From assembly GCA_905160935.1 (NCBI GenBank), contig CAJHZI010000432.1, positions 333,526-397,525 on the forward strand: a stretch of 64,000 bases of DNA, written 5' to 3'. Both the position numbers and the translations under genes were made by a program. This stretch comes from Enchytraeus crypticus. Lineage: Eukaryota; Annelida; Clitellata; Enchytraeida; Enchytraeidae. Below, piece by piece: positions 1 to 11,829 of the stretch. Position 1 is the first letter of the stretch, and each line of letters begins with the position of its first letter. Under the pieces are notes generated by a model. It was not told the origin of the DNA. It did not search any database and saw only the letters and a list, made by a program, of their open reading frames with translations.

Positions 1-715
1 TGTTGTGGTGTAGTGATGTAGTAGTGTACTGGTGTAGTGATGTAGTGGTGTAGTGATGTAGTGGTGTAGTGATGTAGTGGTGTAGTGATGTAGTGGTGTA
101 GTGATGTAGTGGTTTTAGTGATCTAGTAGTGTACTGGTATAGTGATGTAGTGGTAGTGATGTAGTGATGCAGTGGTGTAGTGATGTAGTGGTGCAGTGAT
201 GTAGTGATGTAATGATATAGTGGTGTAGTGGTGTAGTGCTGTAGTGGTGTGGTGATGTGGTGATGTAGTGGTGTAGTGATGTAGTAGTGTACTGGTGTAG
301 TGATGTAGTGGTACAGTGATGTAGTGATGTAGAGATGTAGTGTTGTAGTGGTGTAGTGATGTAGTGGTTTAGTGATATTGTGGTGTAGTGATGTAGTGGT
401 ATAGTGATGTAGTGGTGTAGTGATGTAGTGATGTAGTGGTGTAGTTATGTAGTGATGTAGTGGTTTAGTGATGTTGTGGTGTAGTGATGTAGTGGTATAG
501 TGATGTAGTGGTGTAGTGATGTAGTGATGTAGTGATGTAGTGGTGTAGTGATGTAGTGATGTAGTGGTTTAGTGATGTAATGATGTAGTGATATAGTGGT
601 GTAGTGATGTAGTGATGCAGTGATATAATGGTGTTGTGATGTAGTGATGCAGTGATATAATGGTGTTGTGATGTGGTGGTGTAGTGCTAATGTGGTGTAG
701 TGGTGCTTGTAGCTG
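1..715. repeat. GTAGTGATGTAGTGGT-type minisatellite
   Basis: About 700 bases of a GTAGTGATG / GTAGTGGTG alternation (8-bp core, often paired to 16 bp) fill the left edge and continue off the window. Variants such as GATGCAG, TGGTTTAG and ATATAG are scattered through it. No coding potential. Confidence 0.95.
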
Positions 716-1001
716 AAGGTGTAATACCTCTGTGTATAAAGCCAATCAAGCTGTTATAGGATACAATGTTACCCGATAATTGATAAGCAGCTGTATGTTT
801 AATGTTTCATTTAAAGTGTGCACGTTTCATAATATCACACTTAAAGAGACAAAGTATAGTTACATCAGAAGCTTAACTTCGCATTATCCCAAATTTTAGC
901 TAATGTTTTTAAAACCCAGATTCTTTGATGATCGATTAGGCCTGACCTCTAGGCCTATAACACTCTAGGCCGTCAATGGCGATGGTAGCACTCTAACTTC
1001 T
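716..1001. other. intergenic, short LINE-E tail fragment
   Basis: No gene is visible. Bases 961-998 end in GGTAGCACTCTAACT, matching the GTAGCACTCTAAT 3' terminus of LINE-E, seen intact at 17640-17757 and 42600-42720. It is a short, decayed fragment. Confidence 0.5.
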
Positions 1002-1009
1002 TAGTTAAT

Positions 1010-3179
1010 CAGGCGCGGATACAGATATTTTTGGTGGGGAGGGATGATTGTCAATTGAGCACATGCACACTTACATACAAACACGCATGCACAAATACAC
1101 ACGCACACACACATACACACAAACATGTATCATTTTACATTTACATGTATATTCATGTATATTGTATATACATGTATACACATATACATGCACATACACC
1201 ATATGTGTGTGTCCATATACGTAATATACATATTTGCGTATATACAGTACATATACACAAATATGAACACATATAGGGGGCCTACATACAAACACACACA
1301 AACACATGCAAATGTATAAGCACCTAAGCACATGCAGACACGAGCGGGAGCACCTGCAAGCAATCGTACTATTGTAGGCATGCTGACTATTAATAAAAAA
1401 TATTACACATATGCGCCAGCGTATGCAGCTCATGAGAAAGTTATAATGTTGTTTCGCTTCAGTTTCTAAACTTCTAATGATACTGTCAGGTCCAAGTGGA
1501 AATCAGTAAGTTAAAGGTTTCCTGCCTTTGGGGCAAGTTAGTTTGCAGCCGGTTCAATTATCCAAATGATGTCACTTATTAATATGAAGGCTATACTACT
1601 GGTGATAGGGACCATACGTTCTGGCACTTTCTGCATATAGCTGAAGATGTATAATATATCCTAAGCAGTCTACTTTAAAGCTAAAGCAATGTGAAGAATT
1701 GCACAGAAACAAATTTATTAAAATAGATAAGTATATTCAATACTATCTGACTTTATAACCAACTAGGCCTACATGTATGTAAGTTATGTAGCCCACCTTT
1801 TATTAACCACCTATTTAGCCATGCAGGTATTTTTAGTATCTAATATTACTGAATTACTCTTATGACTAAATGTCTTATACATACTCTAGTAATATACTTT
1901 AAGTGACTTAACCGACTCTTACACGTACATCGCCATAATTTTGAGGTTTTCATAGCTCTATACTAGCCTACTACCGTATATGCACAGCAGTGACTGTTAA
2001 ATTTGTGAATTCAACTAAATGTAAGCTCATTAGAACTTTTGTACATGTATTGACGGCGGCAACCTTCGCTTCACAGGATACCCTCACAAAGGGCTGCCAT
2101 TTATTCCAGCTTAACAACTTTAGTCTTGATTTTACTTGTACAGTAATGACATCTTCTACATCATTAAGACCATTAAGAGTAAAACAGTTGTACAAAACTT
2201 GGTACGGCATTTAACATTGGGACTAAAAGTGATGCAGCAATTGCCATACCTGCTATACCGGTACCGGCGCCTATGCTAATAATAAGATGGTTTATAAACG
2301 TAGATATAAATATTTCGATCCCGACTTGCAGTGCAGTTACACATCCAGCTATGATGTTTTATAAGCTTCAATGATAATAAACAAATATCTAAAAGAATTA
2401 ATGTAGACATTCGTAAATTTAAGCGTTTTAAATTCGCATTAAAATGAAACATTTGCAATTTTCACAAATCAAGACATAAGACAAACAAAAACTTAACTAA
2501 GTTAAATAGCTTACTTAATATGGGAATTACATTTATACATTTATTGTCATTGAGTACTTTATGCCTATATGCTAGAAATAAAGAAAACGATATCTTAGCT
2601 GTATTGCTAAAACTTTATAAAACAATGTAGCGACTATGGTGCATTGAAATGAAGCCAAAAGCTGAATGAAAAGTAGAATGAACAATCTACCGACTCAAAG
2701 ACTCCCAGCCAGATAGAGAGCGCCCTTAATTACGTGTACAACAGATGTGTTCATTGTTTAATGACACCCTTTGAAGTCGACCTAAGGTAGACTTCAAGTT
2801 AAAGTCGATGACCTTAATCGGCAGTTTTATAATTCCATGGAAGCAGCATCGTAAATAATCAGACAATTTGCACTGAACTACTACAACACCGCTTCGCTGT
2901 TCTGCCAGTGTCTCAATTAAAATTTTACTTGACTTAGTCAGCCAACTCCTACCCCCTCCCCCTTACCAAAAACTCAAACGATGTGAGCAATTTGCAAAGG
3001 TGACTAGATTTGGGCTGGGGGGACTCAGAGGGTGGGATAGGTAGGTGGGGATGTGTCGATTTATTACTATTATAAAAGATAACCCACAATAGCTAGTCAT
3101 CATGAACTCATCGACCCGTAAAAAAATTCCGCTAGAGCCGGTGGGGGGGAATGCATCCCCAATGGTGTATCCGCGCCTG
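1010..3179. mobile_element. non-autonomous hAT-like DNA transposon (hAT-1)
   Basis: Seen: the left end reads CAGGCGCGGATAC and the right end is its exact reverse complement (GTATCCGCGCCTG), a 13-bp perfect terminal inverted repeat. The 8 bases just outside are identical on both sides (TAGTTAAT at 1002-1009 and 3180-3187), a perfect target-site duplication. Known: 8-bp duplications with short TIRs starting CA are the mark of hAT elements. The 2.17 kb interior has only short open frames and no transposase, so it cannot move itself. It contains a CA/TA-rich microsatellite (about 1060-1320) and otherwise unremarkable AT-rich sequence. Inference: moved by a transposase encoded elsewhere. The perfect duplication suggests a fairly recent insertion. 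Confidence 0.85.
1060..1320. repeat. CA/ACAT/TATA-rich microsatellite
   Basis: Imperfect ACAC, ACATAC and TATACATG units inside hAT-1. They create several overlapping spurious open frames on both strands. Confidence 0.8.
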
Positions 3180-3473
3180 TAGTTAATGTTTACAATGTTT
3201 TGTTTAAAGTCTTAATATGAAAAGTGAAAGAAGCTCAGTAATGAGATTTTAGAACATAAAAACCCAAAAGACAAACGACATAAAAGCACAAAAAAAACAT
3301 AAAAGCACAAAAACATAAAAGCACAAAAGACGCAGAGTTCAAATTTAGCGTCATGCACTCTCACGGAACGAAACTGACGTTATACTTAGCAGGCCTATTA
3401 GATACTTTCGATAAATTCTAGAAGGCTCGACTCCTTCTGCGGCTCTTTTACGGGTCGATGAGTTCATGATGAC
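3096..3473. repeat. 28-bp perfect inverted repeat, arms 322 bp apart
   Basis: Bases 3096-3123 (GTCATCATGAACTCATCGAC then CCGTAAAA) recur as an exact reverse complement at 3446-3473. The left arm lies inside hAT-1 near its right end and the right arm lies outside it. Homology stops just beyond the arms apart from a scattered CCGC match. Its nature is unknown: old MITE ends, or two copies of a short repeat. Confidence 0.75.
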
Positions 3474-4905
3474 CCTAACTGGATTTAAATTTAAGTTTCA
3501 ATGTTTGCTAAATACTAAATTAATAATACTAACAGGGTTTCCTTCTTTTTCTCTCTACCTCACTTTAGAGCCAGAGCTGCGATAATCTATAGCTGTCAAG
3601 ATCTCTTAAGTTCATTAAATTATTAGAATATTAAAAAACATTGACCCCGGCCTCGAATTTATCCTAAGGGTTTCAATCACGAAAATGTGTTTAAAAATGA
3701 AATGAAATTTATTAAATAAAACACGAATTAAATAATACTTACAGTTTACAATGAAACGAAAATATCCGATATTCATAACGCGCAAAATACAGTAACTCGT
3801 GATACAATCCAAGATTTAATATTCCGATCGCAAACTTAACATAATATTATATGACTATACGCACAAATTCATATATTAGAAATCCGACGTTTAAAATTAG
3901 AATAATGACTACAGAACTGCTCTAGAAATTCTACCATAAGAACATTTGCATTCTAGGATAATTAGCATCTGCTTTAGTAACTTTTGGAACCTTTTCTCTG
4001 TTCTCTCAAGTCTTCCTTTCACCACACTTAGGGTATATTCAAAGGTCTTATCTGCTCACAGTTAAGCCACTATCGTCTATATCGTCTAGACGTGAAAGAT
4101 CTGTATCTTTCCAAATATCTTTCCAAACACGTGTTATTTTCTCTAAACCCTTTTCACGTGTTCCTGTCTACTCCTCTAGACGTCTCAAATCCTCCTCTGT
4201 CCTGGCAGGCCCACAAATCAGGAACTCAGAATAGATTTAAGCCACGCCCACGACGGAGATCTAAACAGCTGACTCATATAGTAATTACTTTTAAATATAA
4301 TGTATCAGGCTAGAAAATAATAGTTTACATACTCAATTACAAAACAGATATAAACTATAGATATAAACTACACAGCAAATATGTGTTCCTTATAATAGGC
4401 ATATTTTAAACAATAATGTAGTCAATGTAAATGGGATAGACATTATAGCGCTCTCTAATAATAGTAGGCAGACTCTTTCATATTAGATAAAAATAACTAG
4501 CTAGGAAATGTAGTAGCAGCTTGGTAAGTAGCCCATATCTATTTTATAATGCATTTCAATATAATAAAAAGGTACCAAAAAATTATTATATGATATAACT
4601 TAATTCGATGAAATAAATTCAAAAACAAAAGCAAAATACACAGATTAAGTCCTATTTAAAATTTCTTATCATATTAAATGTAACATTGATATAATTACAT
4701 CAGTTCTATAATTTTAAAGTCTCCTTATTCCATATAAAGATACTGGACATAAAATGGATAACTTAATTCCGGACAGACTCTTCAGGGCCTACGAGTGTTC
4801 AACTCAGTTTCAATAGGACATTAGCAACAGAAGAAGTTTTGAATTGCTGATAGCAGTTCTTGATCTGCAGAAGGAAGCCAAGATGATGATGTCGATTAAA
4901 CATAC
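3188..4905. other. intergenic DNA, no gene seen
   Basis: AT-rich non-coding DNA. It has a short CATAAAAGCACAAAA duplication near 3270-3330 and an unremarkable open frame near 4092-4313 with no recognisable domain. The part next to 4905 is the probable 3' UTR and flank of the minus-strand kelch gene. I could not assign a polyadenylation site. Confidence 0.6.
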
Positions 4906-7268
4906 TCATACTTGTATTAAAGGCTTGTCATTGTAAGCATGTATAAGAGCAGGAGTGGGTAGATTGGCGTGATGTCTCCACTCAGCTTCTTTGTTATCTG
5001 ACATAAAATCATCCACTGATAAACTCATCACATCATCTCTACATGTCCACACATGATTACTGTACGTACCACCTCCTGAGATGTAGAGTGTGTTGTCATC
5101 CAGAGTTAAACCAAAGCATAAGACATTTGTCTTAAATCTCTCTCTCACCAGCCACGTGTTTGACTCAAGGTCATACACGTAGCAAGTGTTGCACTCTACA
5201 AGTAAAGCCTTGGACCTCCACAGCACAGCTCTCATTAGACCACGTGCGCTAGGCATTGGATTAGAACCGAGTGAGATTCCACCTGTTGATGTGTCATAGA
5301 TCTGAACTTGACTGACATCATTATCATCTTCATCAGATCCACCAAACACATACACACAGTGCTTGTAAGACACACAGGCAGCGCTTTCAACAGAATGAGA
5401 AAGTCTGCCAGCTTCAGTCCACGTGTCAGAGTTGATATCATAAGAGAGAATATCATCAAGCGTTCTCATATCAGCATCAACCCAGCCTCCGAGCACGTAG
5501 ATCTTGTTCTCTACAGCAGTGACGCAGTGGCTACATCTACCTGAAGGCAGGTCCGCACATCTCGTCCACTCGTCTCTACTAGCTGACCACTTCCACAGCT
5601 CGTTCTCAGCTCTTCCTATGCCCACAGCATACAGGTCGTTACTGACCACACAGGCTGCTGACTCTTCCTCTATATAGGCTGGTGTAGAGTTGATGACTTT
5701 AACATCGTCAGGTTTGTCTGGACTAAGGTGACAGATTTCCTGCTCAACCGATGGTCCCGTATCCAATCCAAGCACTACAAGTCGCTTCTCTGTAATTAAA
5801 GCATAACTGCTCGTTATATTCACAGTTGCACTAAATAGAGTTCACAAGATGTCAAGCAATTAAGGAACTGTAGCATTCAAAATGCGTGATGCAAGGAAAC
5901 ATTTAATGATGCAGTACATGATGCATGATGCCAGCAGACATACGCAGTGATATATCAGATATACATGATGATAGATGTTATAAAACACATCGCTGAAATT
6001 ATAAATACAATAGGAGTTAATATTATAAACATTACATGAATGTCATATAGTATATTAGAAATAAATACTTTTCATGATTTAATCACCAATATACACATCG
6101 AAAATGAAAATAATAATCAGTTAGTATATTTTAAGTCAACATACATCGTACCTCCAGTTACAAGTTTTCCAATTAGTCTTTTCGCTGTCAACTCAACAGT
6201 TTTATCAGCAGTTAGAAACTTCATATGAATCCTTTTCAGTTCTTCAGTGAGAGTATTAGTATTTGAATTCAACAGCTCCTTAGCTCTTGTAGATAATTTT
6301 ATTCCACTACTTGCGATGTCATAACAAGTTCCTTTAGCTCTCAATTCTCTAAGATATCTAATGAAACCATCAAATTGGAGGTTCTGAAACTCCTTCTCAT
6401 CGATTTTATTTCTTATTTTTTTTATCCTCTGCTCTCTAAACTTGTTGACTTCACTCAACAGTTCCTCTTCTAAACGATCTACTAACTTTCTCAGCTCATC
6501 ACATCTTTCTCTGACCTTTTGTTCAGCCTCTAAAGACTCTTTGATAACTTGTTCTTCTCTGGCCATGAGATCTTTTATTGAGCTGTGACCACGATTAACT
6601 GTTTCGTCTAACTTAGTCAAATCTTCATTAAAATGTTGAGTAAATCTTTGAGCAGTATCTTTGATCTCCTCATATTTGTGCTCATTGTGCTCAGCTAGGA
6701 CACAGGACATACAGATGCACACATCACATATCATGCAGTATGCACGAAGTGGTTCACTGCTGTGCACTTCACACATCCTCACAGAATTCTTTATAAATCT
6801 CACAGAGTCGTCCATTTCATCATTCAGCAAAATCAAGTTATGAGATTTGGTTGCTTTAAATTTCTCGTGACATTTCACACAAGCCTGGCACAGGTTTTCA
6901 TTGCAGTCTAAGCAAAATTTTAAGGCCACTGGACCATCAGCATTGCTTTCATCCATACACACATCACATTTCACTTCCACTTTCTTCTCATCAGATTCTG
7001 CTCCAGATTTCTTCTCCAGCTCTATCATATTCAGAATGAAGAAGTTGCTAGGTAGACTGCTCAGGCCTTCAGGTGGAATTCGGAACTTTTTGTTGCAGAG
7101 GGGACATGGAAGCTCTTCACTGGACTCATTCTTATCCGCAAACTGCTGCAGACAATCCTGACAGAACGTGTGGACACATGGAAGACACTTGGGCTGCTGG
7201 AATGTTGACAGGCACAAAGGACACTCCAGCAGAGATTTGACGTCTTTCTTATCCGCAGATGCAGCCAT
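4906..7268 (-). CDS. RING / two B-box / coiled-coil / kelch protein (TRIM-like E3 ligase)
   Basis: Two exons joined by eye: 7268-6145 and 5830-4906. The 314-bp intron has donor GTATGT and acceptor TTTAG. The phase-2 join gives 682 residues ending ...LIQV. Domains: C3HC4 RING at about 16-58 (CPLC...CVHTFCQDCL...CPLC); B-box 1 at about 101-147; B-box 2 at about 166-203 (CEVH...CMICDVCICMSC...HNEH); coiled coil at about 205-300 (charged, Lys/Glu-rich); then kelch repeats at about 440-680 (KIYVLGGW, CVYVFGGSD, TLYISGGG). Known: RING plus B-boxes make ubiquitin E3 ligases, with a C-terminal propeller that binds substrate. Inference: cytosolic E3 whose kelch propeller picks the target. All RING zinc ligands are visible. 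The intron falls exactly between the TRIM part and the kelch part. Start is the first ATG before MAASADKKD. Substrate unknown. Confidence 0.88.
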
Positions 7269-7807
7269 CTTGTTCTATAATATTTGACTGGCAATATATA
7301 TTTTGTAATTGCTTAATGCTAAGCAAAATTGCTCTGAAAGTAATGACGTAATCTATATCAGCAATGAAACAATTTATCTAGTAATTAAGGGTTAGCTTAA
7401 AAGTTTGTTGGTCCCAAAAACCTTTGGACTATATCATTCCTGCAAGGCTGCAATAAATAACACTATCATCCAAAACTATTTAAAATACACATAAATTGGT
7501 GAACAAATAGAGAAAAGCTAAAATCTCATTCTGAAATCGAATTAACGCTATGATAAATTACTTGAAAAATGTATTTTCAGAGGGAAGCTATATTGTCTAA
7601 TGACTGCATTAGAATTTAGAACAGAAGACGTTAGGGTGAAGATCATGAAACGAACATTTTCAGAGAATACTATTACCAAAATTTACCATGAATGAATTGC
7701 TGGATAAGTTTTTGAGAGTTTAAAAAAATTTTAGAATAGCAAAATATTACTACAGCGAGACATCAAGGAGTAGAGATAGGATTGAGTGCATAATCTAATA
7801 TTCGAAT
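7269..7807. other. intergenic, probable promoter side of the TRIM-kelch gene
   Basis: AT-rich sequence upstream of the minus-strand ATG at 7268. No repeat or gene is recognised, and no clear TATA box or initiator could be chosen by eye. Confidence 0.5.
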
Positions 7808-8031
7808 GTCTTTGTAGTGTAGGGGTAACGTCCTGAAGTTTTAAATGACAGATCCTGAGGCGAATTGAACCCTCGTAGGTTCGAATCTCAGCCACGGTGA
7901 TCTGAGAGTAAAATCTCGGACATTCATTGGACTGGTTATACGGAAAATGGATCAATTAGCCTAGCAGTTTGAATATGTGATTAAAAAGTGATAGATATCA
8001 ACATAGTTGACGATTTCACTATAATGCGGGT
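7808..8031 (+). mobile_element. SINE-A copy (tRNA-derived)
   Basis: Contains a Pol III B-box-like GGTTCGAATC at about 7878, then the family's conserved body (ATCTGAGAGTAAAATCTCGG ... TGGTTATACGGAAAATGGA). It ends with a GATATCAACATAGTTGACGA / CACTATAATG tail. Other copies lie near 16196, 20168, 36878, 43430, 44430 and 46352. No coding capacity. Confidence 0.8.
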
Positions 8032-9074
8032 TTAATTTTATAACTAAAAACAAAATTATAATACGATACAATATAAGTCGCACTTTCCTTAGTGGCACCA
8101 TCAAACGTGCAACTAAGTTGCACAGTTGATTGTTTAAAATTGGAATTTGGAAATTCACTCAATAGTCACAATATAGTTGGTTGACAAATTGATTAAAAAC
8201 TGTTTATTAATTCATTTTTATCTGTCACAAATTTTAAAAATATGTTGAACTTCTTAACTATACTTTAGCTAAAATTGTAAATTTTTGTCATAATAAACAA
8301 GGAATAATAAAAATATTATTGCTTACCCAAATTCTAAATTGTGATTTACCTTTTTGTTGTTATAAATTGGGCAACGTTACTTTTACAATTGATTTTTTCT
8401 ATATTGCAATTGACCAAATAGCCTACTGGTCACTATAGATGAGATTTTACAGAATGCTCTATGCAAACACTGGATTCCTATAACACATGTATTACACTGA
8501 GAATGCTGCCAAATTATTATAAACAGAGCAAATCAACAACAAAAACAATACAAATAGTGGAACTAATAATATAGTGCTACTGCTGTCAATGATAACATCG
8601 AGCATTAATAAACCAAGTCCAAGTTGAATAGCAAAACAATGAGTACCCATATTGTTGAATATAAAAAAACAATTAAAAGACAACTTAAATCTTGCATTTC
8701 ATTTCAAGGAGTCAGCCACATTGACTTTTGTTGTAGATTTGACCAGCGAATCAACAAAGATCAACAGTTTTTTACTCCTCCCTTCAAACAAAGAAGACAA
8801 TTAATCAATAGCCAAGAACAGAACAAACATAATAATTATTGTTTTATATCCACTAATATAGATTTATGAACTCTGGTAGACTGCATATGTTTAATTTTAC
8901 AAATATTGGTCATCGTATGCCCACCGACTACATGTTTCTATATGTGCCATACAAATTCAATTCAATTTAGGAACGACATTGCAAATTAATAGGCTACATC
9001 ACTACAATTTGAATTTGGATTGAACACAAACGTATCAGTATTCTGGTGAAAATGTAAGATATGGAACATATTCA
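8032..9074. other. intergenic, no gene seen
   Basis: AT-rich non-coding DNA. The open frames at 8492-8869 overlap each other on both strands and show no domain. Confidence 0.55.
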
Positions 9075-9300
9075 AGAATATTTCTCTCTTAGTGCACTGC
9101 CTACTGGCAGGTCCATGGTATAAAATGTCTCCACTCTTCTCTGTCTTCCGCCTTTCTCTTCATTTCCACATATGAGTGGGTCTTTAAATCATCTAACATA
9201 CTTAATCTCGGCCTGCCCCTGCCTCTTTTTCCTTCCACTCTACCTTCTATGACCTCCTTTAATAGACCTTCCTCCCTTAGAATGTGTTCGAGTAAATAAT
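9075..9300 (-). mobile_element. LINE-C 3' end (C terminus of reverse transcriptase ORF)
   Basis: The minus strand reads EVIEGRVEGKRGRGRPRLS, then MLDDLK, MKRKAEDREEWR and a stop. This is the typical C-terminal tail of non-LTR retrotransposon ORF2. It is followed by the family terminus CAGTAGGCAGTGCACTAAGA. It is 5'-truncated and dead, and is the best preserved C-terminal copy in the window. Confidence 0.8.
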
Positions 9301-9779
9301 TCTGACTAAATCTAAATAATAATATTTTGCATTATTAAATTAAGGAGCAAACATAGTTAACCATATTTGGATGACTATGATATGCTGTTCTACTTTGGGA
9401 ATTTAGATTAGGTGTTTGTCACACTTACAATTGTTTCATAGTTTTGAATATTTGTGGTGTTTCTACGTTTTCGTTTTATCTTAACAGTTGCCTATAATTG
9501 AATTGGTGAAATATATAAATAAATAGATATTAATTTATTTATAAATAGTCCATTAGCTTGAAGAAATTCACGAAGAAAAAGCATTTGAAATGTGGCTATG
9601 GAGACGAATAGAGAAATTAAAATAGGATCAAATGGACTGACAAAATTATGAACGAAAAAGTGTATTATAGCCTTAATTATAGGGTGAAATTATAATGGTT
9701 GACATTATTATACTATTTATTATATAACATACAGAATGCATGAATGTTTTATTTGTTTTTTTATTATAGGCCTATGGTT

Positions 9780-10037
9780 GAATTAGACAATTGATAAGTA
9801 TCAGAATTAATAGAAAGAATAACTGGATAGGTCCTGAGACGGAATGGTTATTAAAAGAGGTAGCTGAAGGAATAATGGAAGGGATAAAGGTTAGAGGAAG
9901 ACCGAGACTTGGGATGCTAGATGACTTGATAACTATAATTCGTTTGTTGACATGAAGAGAAAGGCAGGACAGAATTAGTGGAAGAGTTATATCATGTCAA
10001 ACATATAAGCCTTGGACATGACAATAGATAGTGTACT

Positions 10038-10038
<1 letters not shown>
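9780..10038 (+). mobile_element. LINE-C 3' end, sense on plus
   Basis: The plus strand reads WLLKEVAEGIMEGIKVRGRP then RLGMLDDL, homologous to the 9075-9300 copy but with added stops. It ends in AATAGATAGTGTACTATAAG, a decayed version of the LINE-C terminus, and runs directly into the GA tract at 10039. Confidence 0.75.
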
Positions 10039-10077
<39 letters not shown>

Positions 10078-10122
10078 GAGAGAGAGAGAGAGAGAGCGAG
10101 AATGTGCGAGAGAGAGAGAGAC
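10039..10122. repeat. (GA)n microsatellite, LINE-C tail
   Basis: About 80 bp of AGAGAG with a few TGAG, CGAG and GTGCGAG interruptions, abutting the LINE-C terminus. Confidence 0.9.
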
Positions 10123-10129
10123 TCCGTTG

Positions 10130-10784
10130 GTAACATTCTAACTAAAAACGTACTGTTGATTTAACAGAACAATACAACGAAATCCAATCAAAGTAACATA
10201 AAACACTGCAAAGTATGCAAATTGCTGGCAACTCATGAACTTTGTAGATAAAGTCTGTACTTAACTCATAGAAATGTCGGCTTTACTTACTCCTACTTTA
10301 TGAACTCCGATAAGCTGTTCGTAATGAATTAAAATTTAGTTAGTAATTTTCACTAATTTTTTTCAACTTCGATAGATTTAATTTATCTATTTATTTAATA
10401 TTCGCAAAATCGAAAGTTACCCGGCAGGAACACCCAATGGGGAAAACCCATGACATAAGCCTTAAATACCGCTTAAGCTCTCAATCATGTAGGCTATTAG
10501 ACCCCGTAACTTTATCATACAATAATAATTACGTATCGAACAATAGAACACAATTATTGCTATTATTGCTGCAAAGTTCGTAAGTAGAGCTCACACCGTT
10601 TGGAATATATCGCGTATGGGAGTAGCCAAGGGGGGGGGGGAGATTTGGGTGATAAATCTCCCGTGGGTTTTAGTAGACACTTTTGTTTCGCCAATTTTTG
10701 AAGAATAAAATATAATATTAATATTTAAAAGTAAAACTGAAAGTATTAGCAAAAAAAGTGAAAACTACTAATTTTATTCTTTTA
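10130..10784. other. intergenic, no gene; G-run
   Basis: AT-rich non-coding DNA. A run of ten or more G lies near 10630 (AAGGGGGGGGGGAG). Nothing else recognised. Confidence 0.5.
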
Positions 10785-10930
10785 GAATTTGGTTGGTGAG
10801 CGCATAGGTTCCAGAAATTGCTTCAAAATTTAATGAAACAAATAGGAGAGTATATAGGATATTAGAGAGGAGTGGAGAAGGTCCATTCGCATCCCGGCCC
10901 TATTTAAAATGGGATTTTAAGGAAGATGCT
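10785..10930 (+). mobile_element. repeat family D fragment
   Basis: TTGGTGAGCGCATAGGTTCC, then AGAAATTGCTTC, and later ATCCCGGCCC...TGGGATT match the longer copies at 34280-34560 and 63065-63265. Non-coding; class unknown. Confidence 0.6.
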
Positions 10931-11079
10931 GAATATGATTCTTTTAATAGAAGAAATAAAAAATTTATTTTTTCACCTATATGTCTAGGATAATCTCACT
11001 TTAGCAAAGTTTATTGCTATCTCCGAAATTTTATTAATAGTCCAACAGTCAATAGAGCCTGCAATTAATCATAATAACA

Positions 11080-11470
11080 ACAACAACAGTACGATTAGAG
11101 TGCTACTGTTATCCATGACAACATTTATCAATGTACAAAAAGCAAATCAAAACCGATGTGCAGAGTGAAGAGTCAATGAGCGGTTCGAACCAAAATCCGG
11201 GCAATTAGTCCACGGAAGGGTACCAGTGGTATGGAAGTCTACGTGATGGTCTCAGCTCGTGGGCATTTGGAGGATATGAACAATCAAAAAGAAGGGCTTT
11301 CAACCGCTTATGTAACTGTTTGTGACGTAGGAAAGGCTGATCAGTAGTAGATGAGAAACTGCGCAGAGTAGAAGGAAGCGAAATCCAGATCTGTGAGGCA
11401 GCATGCTGGAACGAGCTCCTAGACAGCTTGCTACGTGTAGGAAAACTCGTCTCTCTAGAATAATTCAAAG
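11080..11470 (-). mobile_element. LINE-E 3' end, copy 1
   Basis: The minus strand begins with an 87-codon open frame (11468-11205) containing RSSFQHAASQIWISLPSTLR and LHKRLKALLF. These resemble the WNSLP...LK..LF C terminus of CR1/L2-type reverse transcriptases. A 3' UTR follows (reading CGGTTTTGATTTG ... GTTGTCATGGATAACAGTAG), ending in GCACTCTAAT and a GTT-rich tail at about 11080-11095. It is 5'-truncated. Confidence 0.7.
11205..11468 (-). pseudogene. reverse transcriptase C-terminal remnant (LINE-E)
   Basis: An 87-residue remnant with SRSSFQHAASQIWISLPSTL near its middle. The same W-x-SLP-x-x-LR signature occurs in the longer LINE-B remnant at 57490-58017. It lacks the palm and catalytic YADD region, so it has no activity. 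Confidence 0.6.
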
Positions 11471-11829
11471 TATGTACGAAACAACAAATTCACGAGAATT
11501 CGTGAGCTTCTATGGTAGAGTAGCATATTGGGAGCAAAACTGTATTATGGTGCAGTATGAAACAGTATAGGTCAAAGGTTAACAGCATGGCCGGTTTCAA
11601 TGGGGGAGGGGTGATATGGAATATAAATTACTGCGTTAAATTGTAAGTTATAAAATTAACTAAATTAGGAATTTTAATTGCATAAAATGAATATCTTCTT
11701 AGAGTGGGTAGGGGGTATGATTTATTAGTTCTAATGAAGTCGGTTAAGGGTTATAACTTGACCGTCGCCAAAGACTTTGAATTGGGGGTGTGGATTCTGA
11801 TGTGGGAGACTCCATCGTTTGTCTCTATT

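Noticed and set aside
1..715. CRISPR-like array
   Set aside because: Units are contiguous 8-16-bp satellite repeats without unique spacers, in animal DNA.
4092..4313. 73-codon plus-strand frame
   Set aside because: No domain, and a location in unremarkable flank without splice or promoter support.
4906..5823. A separate kelch gene starting at GTG 5823
   Set aside because: GTG is not a normal nuclear start, and an in-frame acceptor (TTTAG) seven bases upstream joins it in the right phase to the RING exon.
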